This document shows positions 49,401-61,488 of a stretch of 64,000 nucleotides of DNA, piece by piece; position 1 is the first letter of the stretch; every line of letters begins with the position of its first letter. A program made the position numbers and the translations under genes. Source of the DNA: Patagioenas fasciata (lineage: Eukaryota; Chordata; Aves; Columbiformes; Columbidae); NCBI RefSeq assembly GCF_037038585.1, contig NC_092525.1:32080367-32144366 (forward strand), in the 5' to 3' direction. The notes beneath the pieces are model-generated. The model was not told where the DNA came from. It was given only the letters and a program-made list of their open reading frames with translations, and made no database searches.

Positions 49401-52400
49401 GAGTCTCATCTTTCTTTGAGTCTTGGTCTTTGGCTGGTATTTGTTCACTAGTACCACTAGGAGATCTGAACTTGTGTAAGCTGGAACAGTGAGGGATTCC
49501 AACTTGCTGCTCTCCAGGCAGATGACCTCGTTACAGCTTTAGTCAACACAACTTAAATGCTCAAGCAGTTTCATTAACACTGAGGGGAACAACTTATTAA
49601 CTTATTTGTAAACACATCAGTAACTGGTTGAACTGGGGCTTGATGAAGGCGTGCATTGTGGATAAAGCCCCCTAAAAACTTCACTGGCAAAGGTGAGTAA
49701 GATGATACCCTGAATCAGAGTACCACAATAATCCAGGCACTGTTTTGGCATGCAGAACAAACAAAAGTTAATGCTATAAGTAGTAAAGTAAAACCACTTT
49801 ATAAAAGTTGGGTGGGTTTTTTTTTACGTGTAATATACAGAAAAGGGAGAGAGCAATGTAATTAGAGATTGTCATGAAAATGTTTTGTGAAATTTCTCAA
49901 ATTAGACAACCATTATTTTAAGCTCTTTCGTGAGAATCTTTAATCAGATAAAACTGATTTTTGCCATTTTTTTAAATTGAAAGGAAAAATATTTAAGTTT
50001 AATCTGACTAGTTTTGACGTATGCAGAAAACACATATGATAGAGAAGTGTGAAAAACTTGCAGACAATTTGTATGTGCAATTGATTGTTTCTCTTTTCCT
50101 ACATGCTAACATCAAAATCAAAATGCTAGCACATTTCTACATTATATAGTTGGTAAAAATATAATTAAAAAAATACAAATAATTTTGAAAGCTTTCATAA
50201 TAATGCTTATTCTTTTAAACATATCAAAAAGGCTGCAAGAAAGTGGAAAAAGGGGCCAACTAAAAAAGGATTGCTCACATTTACATAGCTTAAATTAACA
50301 GTGGGCTTGTATAACGCTTTCCTTTCTAGAGTGTGATAAACCCCATGTGCAATATCTGTATTTGTTGGCAGATGGAAGATGGGAGCAGAGAGAGGTGTTT
50401 CTCATTTTAATGAATCTACTTGCTTTCTTTTAATAATAACCAAGAAACAAGGTATCCTTTTACTGTGCTTGGCTATATGTACTTCATTGCCTAAAATTGC
50501 CCTGAGCATATTAATGGTATAGTACAACATTCAAATATCATTTGTGGTGGGTGTGGGAGTCAAGGCCTCGTAGCTGGGCTTGGGAATATCTACCATGGGA
50601 AATCTCTTATGAAATAGCTGTTACTTCATGCAGTGTGGTCCATTCCAAATGCTAACCATTTACTCCTCAGATATTTTTCATAAGCCTTGCAGATAAGATA
50701 TCTCTGTGGGGACTGATTTAGCTGAGTTCAGAAAACTAAGCTCTCACCAGAGATGGGGAAATCACCCCACCTCTCTTTCAGTTTGGTGGTAGAATATTAA
50801 TGAGGGGAGCAGTAGTCTCTGGAGCTTCTCCCCACCCTTTAAGACATCATATTCATATTAGCAATATTTATTATCTAGAAGGGTGACCCAATGTCAGCTG
50901 GTTTCCATTTTTGCTTATAGCACCCTGGAGAAAAATGTATATCTAAGTAACAATTTACATTTTCATTTCTATATTTTATTGCAGCAGAGCTGGTTGCAAT
51001 ACCATAGTAACAGTTGCTTTGCAGATTAACTTTTCACAGCATTTAGCGTTTAATTCTTTGCTGGAGTGGAGGTGGTTAAAAGGCTTGTGGTAAGAACTGG
51101 TAAACCCACAATTCTGAATAATTAAGTGCTATTGTTTTTTTGAAAGAACTTAGGTAGGAAGCACTTGTCTGTCTTTAAAGAAAGGCAAATATTTACAAAA
51201 ATAAGTAAAAAGAAATTTTCAGCATATTATTTTGCTGCAGGACTTGCTTCATATTTAATGGGTATGCATATCATATTCAACAGCATGTGCAATGTGTAAA
51301 GACAATTTTACAACTTCCACAGCTGTTCACCACATGTGTGGCTGCATGGGGAAAACAAGTATGAGCTACAAATGCTCCCCAGCTTATGCGCCTATGAGAG
51401 ATGTATATGGTTACAGTAAAAAAATGTACATATAGGCGTTGTTAATAAAATGCTGATAGTTACCAAGGACTACGTTTTGAGTAGTACAGCAAACCCTCAT
51501 TTCAAAAACTACATGGAGAACAAGAAAATTCAACTAAACTGCTGAATATGTTGGTGTGGACCTTTTTTTTACCCACAGATATTCAACAAATGCACAAAAC
51601 CCAGTGTGGGCTTTAGTTTTACTACTTAGTATAGGAATTACTGTCAAACATTAACTGTATTCCTTGTAATAGAAAAGAGAGGAGCCCAGTCATAGGTTTC
51701 ATCTGTCTTTTGCCAGCTTGACCTAACAGATACTAACTTGGCCTTTCTGCTGGATGGATGATTCCATTTGTTGCCATCACACTTGTTTAGAGAAAAGGTA
51801 AAGGAAGGTATGTTCTATCACAGAAACCACACCTGATTTTGGTTTGAAAAGAAAAAAATGTTCTCATACCTATGCTTTAAGTCTGTTTTATCATTAATGT
51901 ATGTGGGATTTATTTTGCTAACTTTTACATTTCAAACACTGAAATTTTGGACCCAAATAATTCAGCTGCTGTCTCTTCAGGATCTGAATTCCATCCCATA
52001 CAATGAAATAGGACTGTGGCTAAGTATTTTTTCTTTGAAGAAGTAAAAACATTTAAGAAATAAAGGTAAGCACAAGACAGTATCTCCTCTGGTACATGTG
52101 TCTCGCACGTAGAGGTATGGATATGCAAGGTTCCAGGTGGAATGGAGGAGTCATGTGTGTTTTGTTTGAGAAGAGAAAGAGGTCCGAAGGGAAGGATTCT
52201 ACAGTCCCTTTGTGGACCGTCAGTGAAGCTCTCTCTCCCTAGCAGAGGGCCAGCACCGTGCCTGGGCACCACATGGAGTCAAAATAGGAACAAAGAAGAG
52301 CAGAGCAGTACGTGAAAGCTGTTAGTCTGCCTTGGCATAAGTTTCAACCTGAAAAGCAGAGATCTAAAAATGTTTTGTGAATGTGAATTCACTTTGAGTG

Positions 52401-55400
52401 TGAACATCTTAGAATAGTACCAGACGCATCTATTTGGCAGGCAGTAAGTGTTAGTGCTGTCAGTGCCCTGCAGTATCTTGTCCATAAGTTTTTCTGGCCA
52501 TTGTGGGTCCCTGCAGAGCAGTTAGACTACACTCGAGTCCTGTGAGGTATTTGGGATGCTGCAGCATTTCAGGTTGGATCAGGAGTGGGCTTTGGAATGA
52601 ACCTACTGGTCATTCCTACCTATGGGATGTTGGTTTGCAAGAATGTTTGCAGTCTCAGAGTGTACAAATGGGATTCCTCCTGGGTGACATTGAACTGTGA
52701 CCCACTTCCTAAAATGCTCCAACAACTGGATGTGCAGCCCACACTGGAGTTGATTGGAAATAACTCCCCATAAACTGTGTGTTCTGTCAACATCAGACCC
52801 TCAACACATACAGCTTGATTCTGTAGACCCCTTCCTATTCTGCTGCACTAGCTGTTAATAGATACCCACAGTCTGATCATTAACACATCTTACTCTTTCT
52901 AAAAATTATTATGGGAGCCAGTTCTTTTGTCTCCTCTTACTTCTGGTATTAATCACTGTTCATTAACAAAGTGGTTGGTCTATTTCATGGAAGAAACAGG
53001 CTGAGATGGATGGAGGCCAGCCAACGTTCCTTAGCATGAGGCCTTTCTCACCCTCATAGTTATAGTTTTGTGGCTGACACATTAGGAACAATTTCCAATG
53101 TAGTTAACTATTCTGCTTCTGTTGCGTCTTGATGTCAAAATATCTTGGTGCCTAAATATCTCTATCTTTAAGTAATGTGAAAAAATATGTTCTCTGTATC
53201 TGTGCGATAACAAATGGCTCTCTGGTTTATAGATCTTCCTGTCTGTCTGTGTGTACTGAGATGTATCAGTATATTTTCTAGAGTAGGTAAATGCTACCTT
53301 CCATGTTTTAAAAAGTGTATGTTGTGTAGAAATGTGGTTTAGGTTTGTTTTTTCTCCCGAAGAACAATTAAATGAAACAAATGAAGTGTCAAAAAGAAAG
53401 TGCAAGCACATCATGTTTCCTTCATGGTAATTTTGGTCTCTTACACCCTATGCAAGTTGAATTTTTTAGGTATATTTTAGCTAGTTCAGAAAAGCATGGA
53501 ATTTTGAAAACTCCTGCAGATTTCTATTGCTATGGTAGACGTCTGTAAATACCTCAGAAAAAAGATCTTGGGCAGATGAAACTCCCAGTCCTTGAGATAA
53601 AATTAATGCTTAAAGCAACAGTAAAATCGAAATACCTGAATAGATGTACTGGACACATACATTTATGATCTCTGCTAAAAGTATAACTCGCCTTTGATTG
53701 TTTCCTTTTGTCCCTAGTTTTCAACAGGGCCGAGTGTGGAATTTTGTTTATCTGATAAACTTCAGATGGTTCAACAGATGCACAGCTCACACATGGTGAG
53801 TGTAAGCAACCTGTTTTGTACAAAAGGTTCTTGGCCCTGTGATATAGCAGGGCCTAGATTGTCCCTGCTTTTAAGCGATTTCCACCTGATAACATTGATG
53901 GCTCTGACGTACTTAGTTTGCTGATGTCCTTCACCTCATTATCACCTTCATCTTTCACATTGCCAGTTATGTGGAACAAATAATTCAGAAATACAAAAAA
54001 TTCATGTTAAATTGTGCAAGGCAGGGAATGTTGGTGGGTTATGAGAAGCAGCTGTGAGATTTACCGAGGCTCGTGTTTGAGCCCTTAGTGAGGAATATTA
54101 ACAAAAACACAGCTAGCTGAATATACTCTGGACCGCGTGTGAGCTGGTATTTCACATTTTTTGTCTTTGGATCTGTGCTATGATTGGTGCTGTTGGTCAG
54201 TTTGTTTCAAGATGCTTTCAGCTACTTATCTGCATGGACTTCTATGTTAAAGATTGTCTTCCTCTGCAAGCCCCACTCTCACTAGGGTAATTGAGAGACC
54301 CAATAACTTTTCTCTCAAGGTTTGGTAAAGGGGTAGATAGGAGGTCGGGCTATTTTTCCTTCTCTCTCTTTTGCTCAAGACTTCTCTTGATCTCTTGTGT
54401 ATAAGCAAAACAAAAAGAAACTTGCATTTGACTTTTTTAATGTGTGAATGGCAACAAAGAATGGATTTTGATAGCTATTCACAGACATCTACACTTAAAT
54501 TGATTAATAAAGTATCAGTTTTTATGACATGAGAGTATTCCAGCAGTAAATTGTGTGTCAAATTTAAGTGTAAATCCTTCAAATATTATATGTATGCACT
54601 TGTCTTATATCTCCACTCAGACTCAATGAAGGACGGTGAAGACTAATAGGTCACATTCCCTGGCACATGTGTTATTGCAATTCCAAGGACGATGAACTAA
54701 CACATGGGAAAAACAAATAAATATCTAACATAAGGCATTAATCAGTAGCAGCCTAAAGCAAAATAAGGAATGTAACATATTACAGACAACTTTGGAGGCA
54801 TGAGATTGAGATCCAATGCTTGCAAAAAGACTCTAATTCTTAGATGTATACACAAAGACAAAATAATATGTCCTCTGAAATAGTTAACACTGCACAGTGA
54901 ATGTGAAGGAAAAACTTCTGTGCTAATCTGTAATTCCAGATAGATCTGAACTGTAACTCATGTAGGAAAGTATAAAATTAAGCAGTTTTACACATTTATT
55001 TTGTAGTAGTATTGGTATTATCCATTGCAAAAGAAAACAGTGAGCTCTCCAGCAGCAGTTCTAAACCTGAGCACGGAGCAGCATTGCAGAATTCCTTCCT
55101 CAAACTTCTGGAGTTCAAACAAGAAATAAATTGGAGCCTGGGGAATACATCACGCAGTGATTCCCAAGTCCAGAAACTTTGCCACAGGTTGGTATTTTAG
55201 TTCGTATAGCTAGTAGGTCTAAATGAGTGACTTCCTTGTGGGGGAGCAATTTTGGAAACAAACTGTATACTAAAAAGAGAGACTCATTTTATGGTTCTGC
55301 TTGAAAATTGGGCTCCAAAAATATCTAACTGTATCACCTTATATACATCTTGTGACCTCCCCATTCTCAAGCCCCTTTGCAAACAGACTGATAACAAAAC

Positions 55401-55441
55401 AGTAGCTTTATTTAGTAAAATAAGGACTTGTGACTTCGGGA

Positions 55442-55473
55442 TTTTTTTTTTTTTTTTGTGTGTGTGTTGTTTT
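55442..55473 (-). repeat. G/T-only tract (32 nt; A/C on minus strand)
   Basis: T16 followed by (GT)n-like sequence and TTGTTTT; no A or C inside. Part of the same class of two-letter tracts. Confidence 0.8.
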
Positions 55474-56716
55474 ATTTTTTTTAACCCTTCACGTGATTTT
55501 TTTTTTCCTAATTTCACTGGGATGTATAGCCAGATTCTGAACATCTAGCCAATTTATTTATTTTGGGACAGAAATATAGCTTAAGCAGTCTTATTTCAGG
55601 TATTTTTGATGTGCTGTATGAAATTTACTTCATGAAAGATAATGACTATATATCTAGATGCTTGACTTTTGACTCTGCTTCATCTGTGAGGCAGACTGTC
55701 CTTGAATCTCCTTCCATTTCTGTGTCATGATCCAGGGAATCGTGTCCTTGCAATCAAATCAGATTGAGAAGGGAATAAAAAAGGGGGGAGGGGAGGAGAA
55801 CAAAAGATCAAAAGTGCTAGAAGAAGATATCCAAGCCACATAACTGATACAGTGTGTTAAACTTCAATGGTCAATTCCTTTGTCCTGCATTCCTTTCTTT
55901 CATTTACCTATGCTAACTCAAGGTCTTACCTCCCTATGCAGCTTTGTCTTGATGTTTTTTAGTAAAAGATTTGGATGCCTGTGGATATTATATAAATACA
56001 AATAATAAAGTAATTAGGCCATTGTATACATGAGAATATTTTTGCCTGTGATATTTACATCTTGGCTGCAAAGAATTTCAACCCATAATATGGTCTTGAA
56101 ACCACAAGCATGCAGCATAAAGTTCAAAACAGAATACAGCAGTTTGGGACCCGATCCTGCAAACCACAAGTGCAGTTTTAGGCATATGTATAATTCCTTA
56201 TTTAAGTATTAACAAGGGTGAATATAAGTTATTTAATATGTGGGCTTGAACCTGAAACTGTGTGTATGTTATTTATTAATTGTTCTATATGACTAAGTTC
56301 TAGGTGTGTTATGATCAAATGTAAAGGGAATTATCCAGAACTGAAGAGTTTTAAGTCACCTATGGACTCCTGCCTATTTGATTAGATTTTGGATTGAGCT
56401 TTAAATGGAGAGCATGCAACATGAGGAATGGCATCCAGCCAGAAAGAAGTGATTGAGCAGGGAAGGTATGCTACTTTTACATTTTTCTTGTTTGATCTTT
56501 TGTTGATTTCCCCACTCCCCCACCCCCTTCTCTCATGCAATCTCTTTCCTCCCTCTTCTGGTCTGTTGTGTTTGCACTTGTTAGGTTGAGGGCCTATAAA
56601 CATCTTATCAGAAAAATGTTGGAAGGAAGGTAAGGGGCATATCAGAGTCAGTAAAAGGGGGGTGCTGGGTACAGAGGAGCCTGGGAGGCACAAAGGGGAT
56701 GCCTGGTCACACTGAA

Positions 56717-56757
56717 GGGGTTTGTTTTTTTGTTTTTGGTTTGTGGTTGGTTGTTTT
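56717..56757 (-). repeat. G/T-only tract (41 nt; A/C on minus strand)
   Basis: GGGG then TTTG/TTTTTTTG/GGTTTG words without A or C over 41 bases. Confidence 0.8.
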
Positions 56758-58560
56758 ATGGGTTTTTTTTAAACCTGAAATCTTTAAGAATATGTTATTT
56801 GAATTGGATCTGTAGTATCAGTTTTGAGTTCAAAACCCATGGTACCAGCAAGGATTGGGTTGTGTATAACTTGTCTGTGTTTGGAATCATTCCAGATTTG
56901 CTGCTGCCCTTGAAATTCATCCCCTGCCTTAATCCAAAGTAACTTTCAAGTGTAGACAAGCCTAGCAGTTAAACTCTAACATGTACTTACCTTTGGCAAA
57001 AGTTCTAGGTGTTCAAGGAATGCAGGATAATTCAGTAAGGAACGGAGAATTTTACCTCATTAGTTTGTATTAATGAATTATTTCCTAAGAAGCTTTTAAT
57101 GGCTTAAATTTTATTAACAGAACCTTCATATTAAAGGTTGTGTGGAGAGAGCCGTATAACTGTAACAATGGAGTCACTGCAGCTTGATTAGTCCTTTCCT
57201 TCCCCTGCCTCCAGTTGCACAAGGAAACTCTTCAGCTTAAATTGCAAAGTTAATGTTAAATAATGGCATTTTACCTCAGAGAGGGACAGATTGGCTGACC
57301 TGGGCAATAACTGCGATCGTCTGAACGTACTTCTTGTGCTTGATCACAATTCCAAATCAGTCTTATGTACAAGATATCCTTACAAGATGCCTATTCATCT
57401 ATTGCTTTTTCTGAAGTCAGCAATGTAGGATATTTACTTCTTTCTGGACTTTCGAAACTGCCAGTGCTTCTTTGGCATTTCAAGAGTACGACTGCTGGCC
57501 TGTTTTCTGCATCCCGAATTACAGACCTTGTGTTGACTTAATGTAGAACGTGATCTGTAAATTTAAAAGCAGTCAAACAGTTCTTAGAACAGCGTGGTTT
57601 TCCCTATTGCTTTTATATATAAATACACATGCACACATATAATGCTATAGTGGCTTTAGCTTTGAAAAGATTCTGGACACTGTATGAAGTAAGAGTTTTG
57701 TGAGAATTAGCCCTTACTAATGTCTGAGAATAATTTCTTTGATCTTAAAATATTTTGTGACAAGAAAACATTTTAATATTAAGTTGCTCATTTATGGAAG
57801 TCTCTGCTTTCAGGATCAGAATTTGCAAGTCAAATTGAGAATAAATATTTTGTAGAGCTATTGTACCCTCCGTTTCTTTTGGTGGGTCGAATACTTTTAA
57901 ATAGCACTATAAATAGGCAAGTGATCATCAAATGCCTACATCCTGCAGCAACTATTTAAAGCCTACTTCTACTTGTGGCAGAGGATTCATCATAAGAATA
58001 TGTCCATTAGCAGGAAGTATATTCAATGTTGTACCAATTACCACACGTAGTCTCTAGCTCTGTGTTTAGTCCCAAAGCCCCAGTGTAACACCATTACATA
58101 AGGCAGAGAGCATTCTGTGTTTCTTAAAGCTATGGAAATTAGCCAGGCAATAATGGTTTTAGTGTGGTAAGGTGTTGAGAAAAAATGAACTTTAATTCTA
58201 TTGTTAAACTCCAGCATATGAAATTTGATTGCTGTAAAGATCTAAAATAATAAATTAAATTAAATAAATTAATAAGCCCTGACCTGAGAAGGATTAGTTG
58301 AGTCAGGTCAGATTCCGTTTTAATGAACTGATACCGCTTCTATCTTGGGTGGTGTGAACTCAGCTGACTCTTCAGCGCACGTTAGAGCTTTATGAGCATA
58401 ATGTGAAATTAGTAGTTGACACTGGCCCTTAATTTTATGTGAATAGTAATTGAGTAGTTGTTATCCATGGAAGTATCCTTACTGAACTTTATGTGCGAAT
58501 AAAAGCATTGACTCAGAATTTATGCTGTTTGAAAACAAACAAAACACCACCACATAACAG

Positions 58561-58596
58561 AAAAAAACCCCCAAAACCAAAAAACAACCAAAAAAC
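58561..58596 (+). repeat. A/C-only tract (36 nt)
   Basis: A7 C5 A4 CC and related words; another A/C-only run (58532-58554) lies just left, separated by a few bases. Confidence 0.8.
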
Positions 58597-61209
58597 TAGG
58601 GAAGGAAAAACTAAGAAATTAAAACTGATGTTAGTAGTAGTTTTAACTCTGTAGCGCTCTGAAAACCTCTAAATTTCCTGCAAAAGTCAACTGTCATTGC
58701 ATTCATACTGCTTAGTGAGGGTAACACATTACGTTGCTGGATTAGGCCAGTGCCTGCTAACTGAAATAATCCTGCCCTGGACAAGAAGTTAATCACTAGA
58801 TCAGCAAATACTTTAAAAGTATGTAAACATGTGAATTATATATATAATTGTGTTCCACGGCTGTGAAGATTGAACACTGCAGCTAAGATTGCAGTAATTT
58901 TCCTTAATTTTAATAGGAAATTAAGTGTTTTCTGCTTAATTGGCAATGAAATGTAAAAAAAAAAAAAATTTAAAAAAAAAATTGGCCAAGTCAAGTGTAT
59001 ATCACAATGTTACTGGGTGAGCCAACTCCTACACCTAATTGTACTTCCGTGTGGCAATTTTTTACATCTTCAGTCTGTGAACTTTCTATACATCTGCTCT
59101 CATCTGAGTTACACATTATAACTAAAAATTAGTTTTGAGTAAGTCTTGGAAATTCTTGAACTTTTTCAGACACCAGGGCAAGCATTGTGAAGTCTGAACT
59201 ATGGCCGAGGCTGCTCAGTACCTGACAGAACTGGCTCCAAGGGCAATAATCAGTTCTTAACCAATGTCACGGAAAATGCTGAAAATATTTTGGCTGGGGT
59301 CAGCCCTGTGTACAAAGAATTTGATTTTGCCAAGACTTGTGCTCACATTTGACTTCACACACTTGAACAGCTCTCATGGCTGCTCATTTGAGTGAACCTA
59401 ATCTGTTTAATTTAATCTTTGTGGGATTGGGACCTAAATGAGTATTTACGACAAAAATAATTGGTTTGCTTAAGTTTCAATCCCATTTTTAATCAGCACT
59501 CTGGAATTTCAGCTAGCGGAAATGTAGTAGACACACAATATGTATTGAAATACATACGTTGCATTTACTGCTGTAGAATATTAATTTTCTGCTTTGTTGA
59601 AGGGACTTCCCCCACCTCCACATCTCTCTTGCAAAGATTTTTGCATCCTAGATATAGACTGAGAATGATAAGAGGAGTATGTCATGCTCCAACATGCACA
59701 ACTTTTCAAACATGCTATTTCTTATTTATTTTTAGGAAGTGGGCTTTGCCTGCTGACAAGCAGCCTGAACTTACATTTTTCTTGTTTCTGCAGGTTTTAT
59801 AAGCCTGTTCACTGAAATATTTAATGTAGACTAGATGCTTATTATAGCAACCTTTGAGTAGTTGCTAGAGGTCTCTCAGATATCAATAATGTAGAAGTTT
59901 TGAGGGGTAGTTTTTGGGAGTGCTCAGCACTTCCCAGGACCCAGCTATTTACTGGTGTATGGTACGTGCAGAGGAACTGCAAACAGATAGAGATCAAAAT
60001 TAATCACATGTGGCACTATATTATTTTAGGTTGCAAACTTGCCTTTCAATAGTGGCTAAATTGTGTCAGAACTCCTCTGGGGTAGATGTAGGGACTCAGT
60101 ACTGGTGATTCAGGGACAAATGTTAATGAAGTTAAACAGCACCATAAAAAAGTAAATCTACTTCCGCCCCCCCTTCCTCCCCCCCCACCCAAGAAAGCAG
60201 ATTCAACTAGTAAAATATTGTTGAAACATTCTGGAACTCCTCTGCATTTTTCTGCATCTCTGCATGATCTTCGTGCCTGTACAGGAATATTTGCTTATTT
60301 GGATAATAGGATTAGAGTTCGATTTTGTGATGGGAGCTGTGCTGTATTGATGTTTGCAAAGTGCCAGCAGTGCTAAGAATTACTATGACTCCTAGAGTGA
60401 CACCTAGGTGATGAGACAGTAGGGCAGCACAAACCGGTGCTTGGGAGTCTAAAGAGACGGTGTCGGAAACTAATTCTCTGCTTACCCTTGCTGGAGGAGC
60501 AGGTCATTGTTGAGCTGGGCTATGGTGAGAGGATGCAGCTCCCATAATGACAGCTCACCCCAACATTCAGTAGACCTAACATTGTTGGAGTATTGACAAG
60601 CTTAGGAGTGTATGCTGAGCAACATTTCTCTTATGTCCTACCATGGAGTAATAAACCCCAAATAACCGGGACTGTCTTGCTCAGTGTGTACAGCGCCAGC
60701 TGTGTATCCTGGCCTGAAGCTGGCTGCGGTGGAGCTCCGTGGATGGGGTTACTTGTGTGCCAGGGCAGCGTGCTGGGGCAGCCCCGGCCCCGCTCCGCCC
60801 TGAGCGGCTGCAGCGTCCAGGGGACCGGGCTGGGGGTCCTTACCGCCCGGGCGGGGGGTTGCACCTCAGCGCGACAGAGATGCGGGAGTGACCGTTCACA
60901 CCGCAAGTTGTGTCTATCGTTCCGTGTTGGGTACGGGTCCAAACGACATTATTTGACGTGGTATGACAACTGCATAGCGTGGTGGTTACGCAGATAGTTT
61001 AAAGCCGTTGCTAACGAAGGCAGGGAGAGCGGGTGCCGGCTGTCACTGCGGTGCCCTCGCCCGGCTCTCAGCTCTGCGGGTTCGAGCCCTTGGTGCGGCC
61101 GCTCCGCGCTCAGGTGCGGGGCGGGGGCGCGCGGGGCCGGGGCCGCGCGCTGGGCCGGGGAGGGGCTGGGGGCCGTCACGAGGTTGGCACCGCCCCGCGC
61201 CCAATGGCG

Positions 61210-61488
61210 GCGCGGCCCCGCCCCCCCGTCCCGCCCGCCGTGTTTCCGCGCGGCCGCGCCATGGGGTTACTGGCGGGCTGGGGGCCGGGCGGCCGCGCCT
61301 CCTCCTCCGCCGCCTCCGCGCCGCCTCCTCCGCGCCGCGGGCCGGCAGCAGTGGCCGGCGCTGGGCGGCCTCGGCCAGGGCTGCCCTCCCGCACCGTCCC
61401 GTCCTTCCCGGCCGGCGCTGCTCATGGCATAGCCGCGGTGCTGCGCGCCTGCCGCCGCGGGACGCGGCGTGGACTGACCTGCTGCCAG
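61210..61488 (+). other. TGFBR3: Candidate TGFBR3 exon 1 (5' untranslated)
   Basis: An excellent donor, CAG|GTACGT, lies at 61488/61489 on the plus strand inside the CpG island. The left end is arbitrary, set just after the CCAAT/GC-box cluster. The exon would be mostly GCC/GGC-rich. It contains an ATG in good context (gcgccATGG, 61261) whose frame stays open to the donor in phase 0. In mammals TGFBR3 exon 1 is non-coding and the signal peptide starts in exon 2; that exon is not visible to the right edge. It could instead be a lncRNA first exon. Confidence 0.5.

Larger units (their letters stand above)
35585..60769. other. 25-kb stretch between BRDT coding exons and the CpG island; no supported gene
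   Basis: AT-rich non-coding DNA between two genes transcribed away from each other. The untranslated 5' exon(s) and promoter of BRDT should be here or near the CpG island at 61 kb. Open frames reach 136 codons (42541-42951, minus) without recognisable protein. Contains palindromes at 42771 and 43398, a T19 run (39456-39474), A/C or G/T tracts at 55442, 56717 and 58561, and a GC-richer patch at 47690-47960. Confidence 0.6.

Noticed and set aside
60593-60997. 134-codon plus-strand frame entering the CpG island
   Set aside because: Low-complexity composition in its second half and overlap with a 103-codon frame on the other strand; no protein similarity recognised.
60965-61090. tRNA-like A box (AGCGTGGTGGTTACGC) and B box (GGGTTCGAGCC)
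   Set aside because: The boxes are about 100 bp apart, the T-arm stem does not pair (GCGGG against CCTTG), and no acceptor stem or anticodon arm can be drawn.
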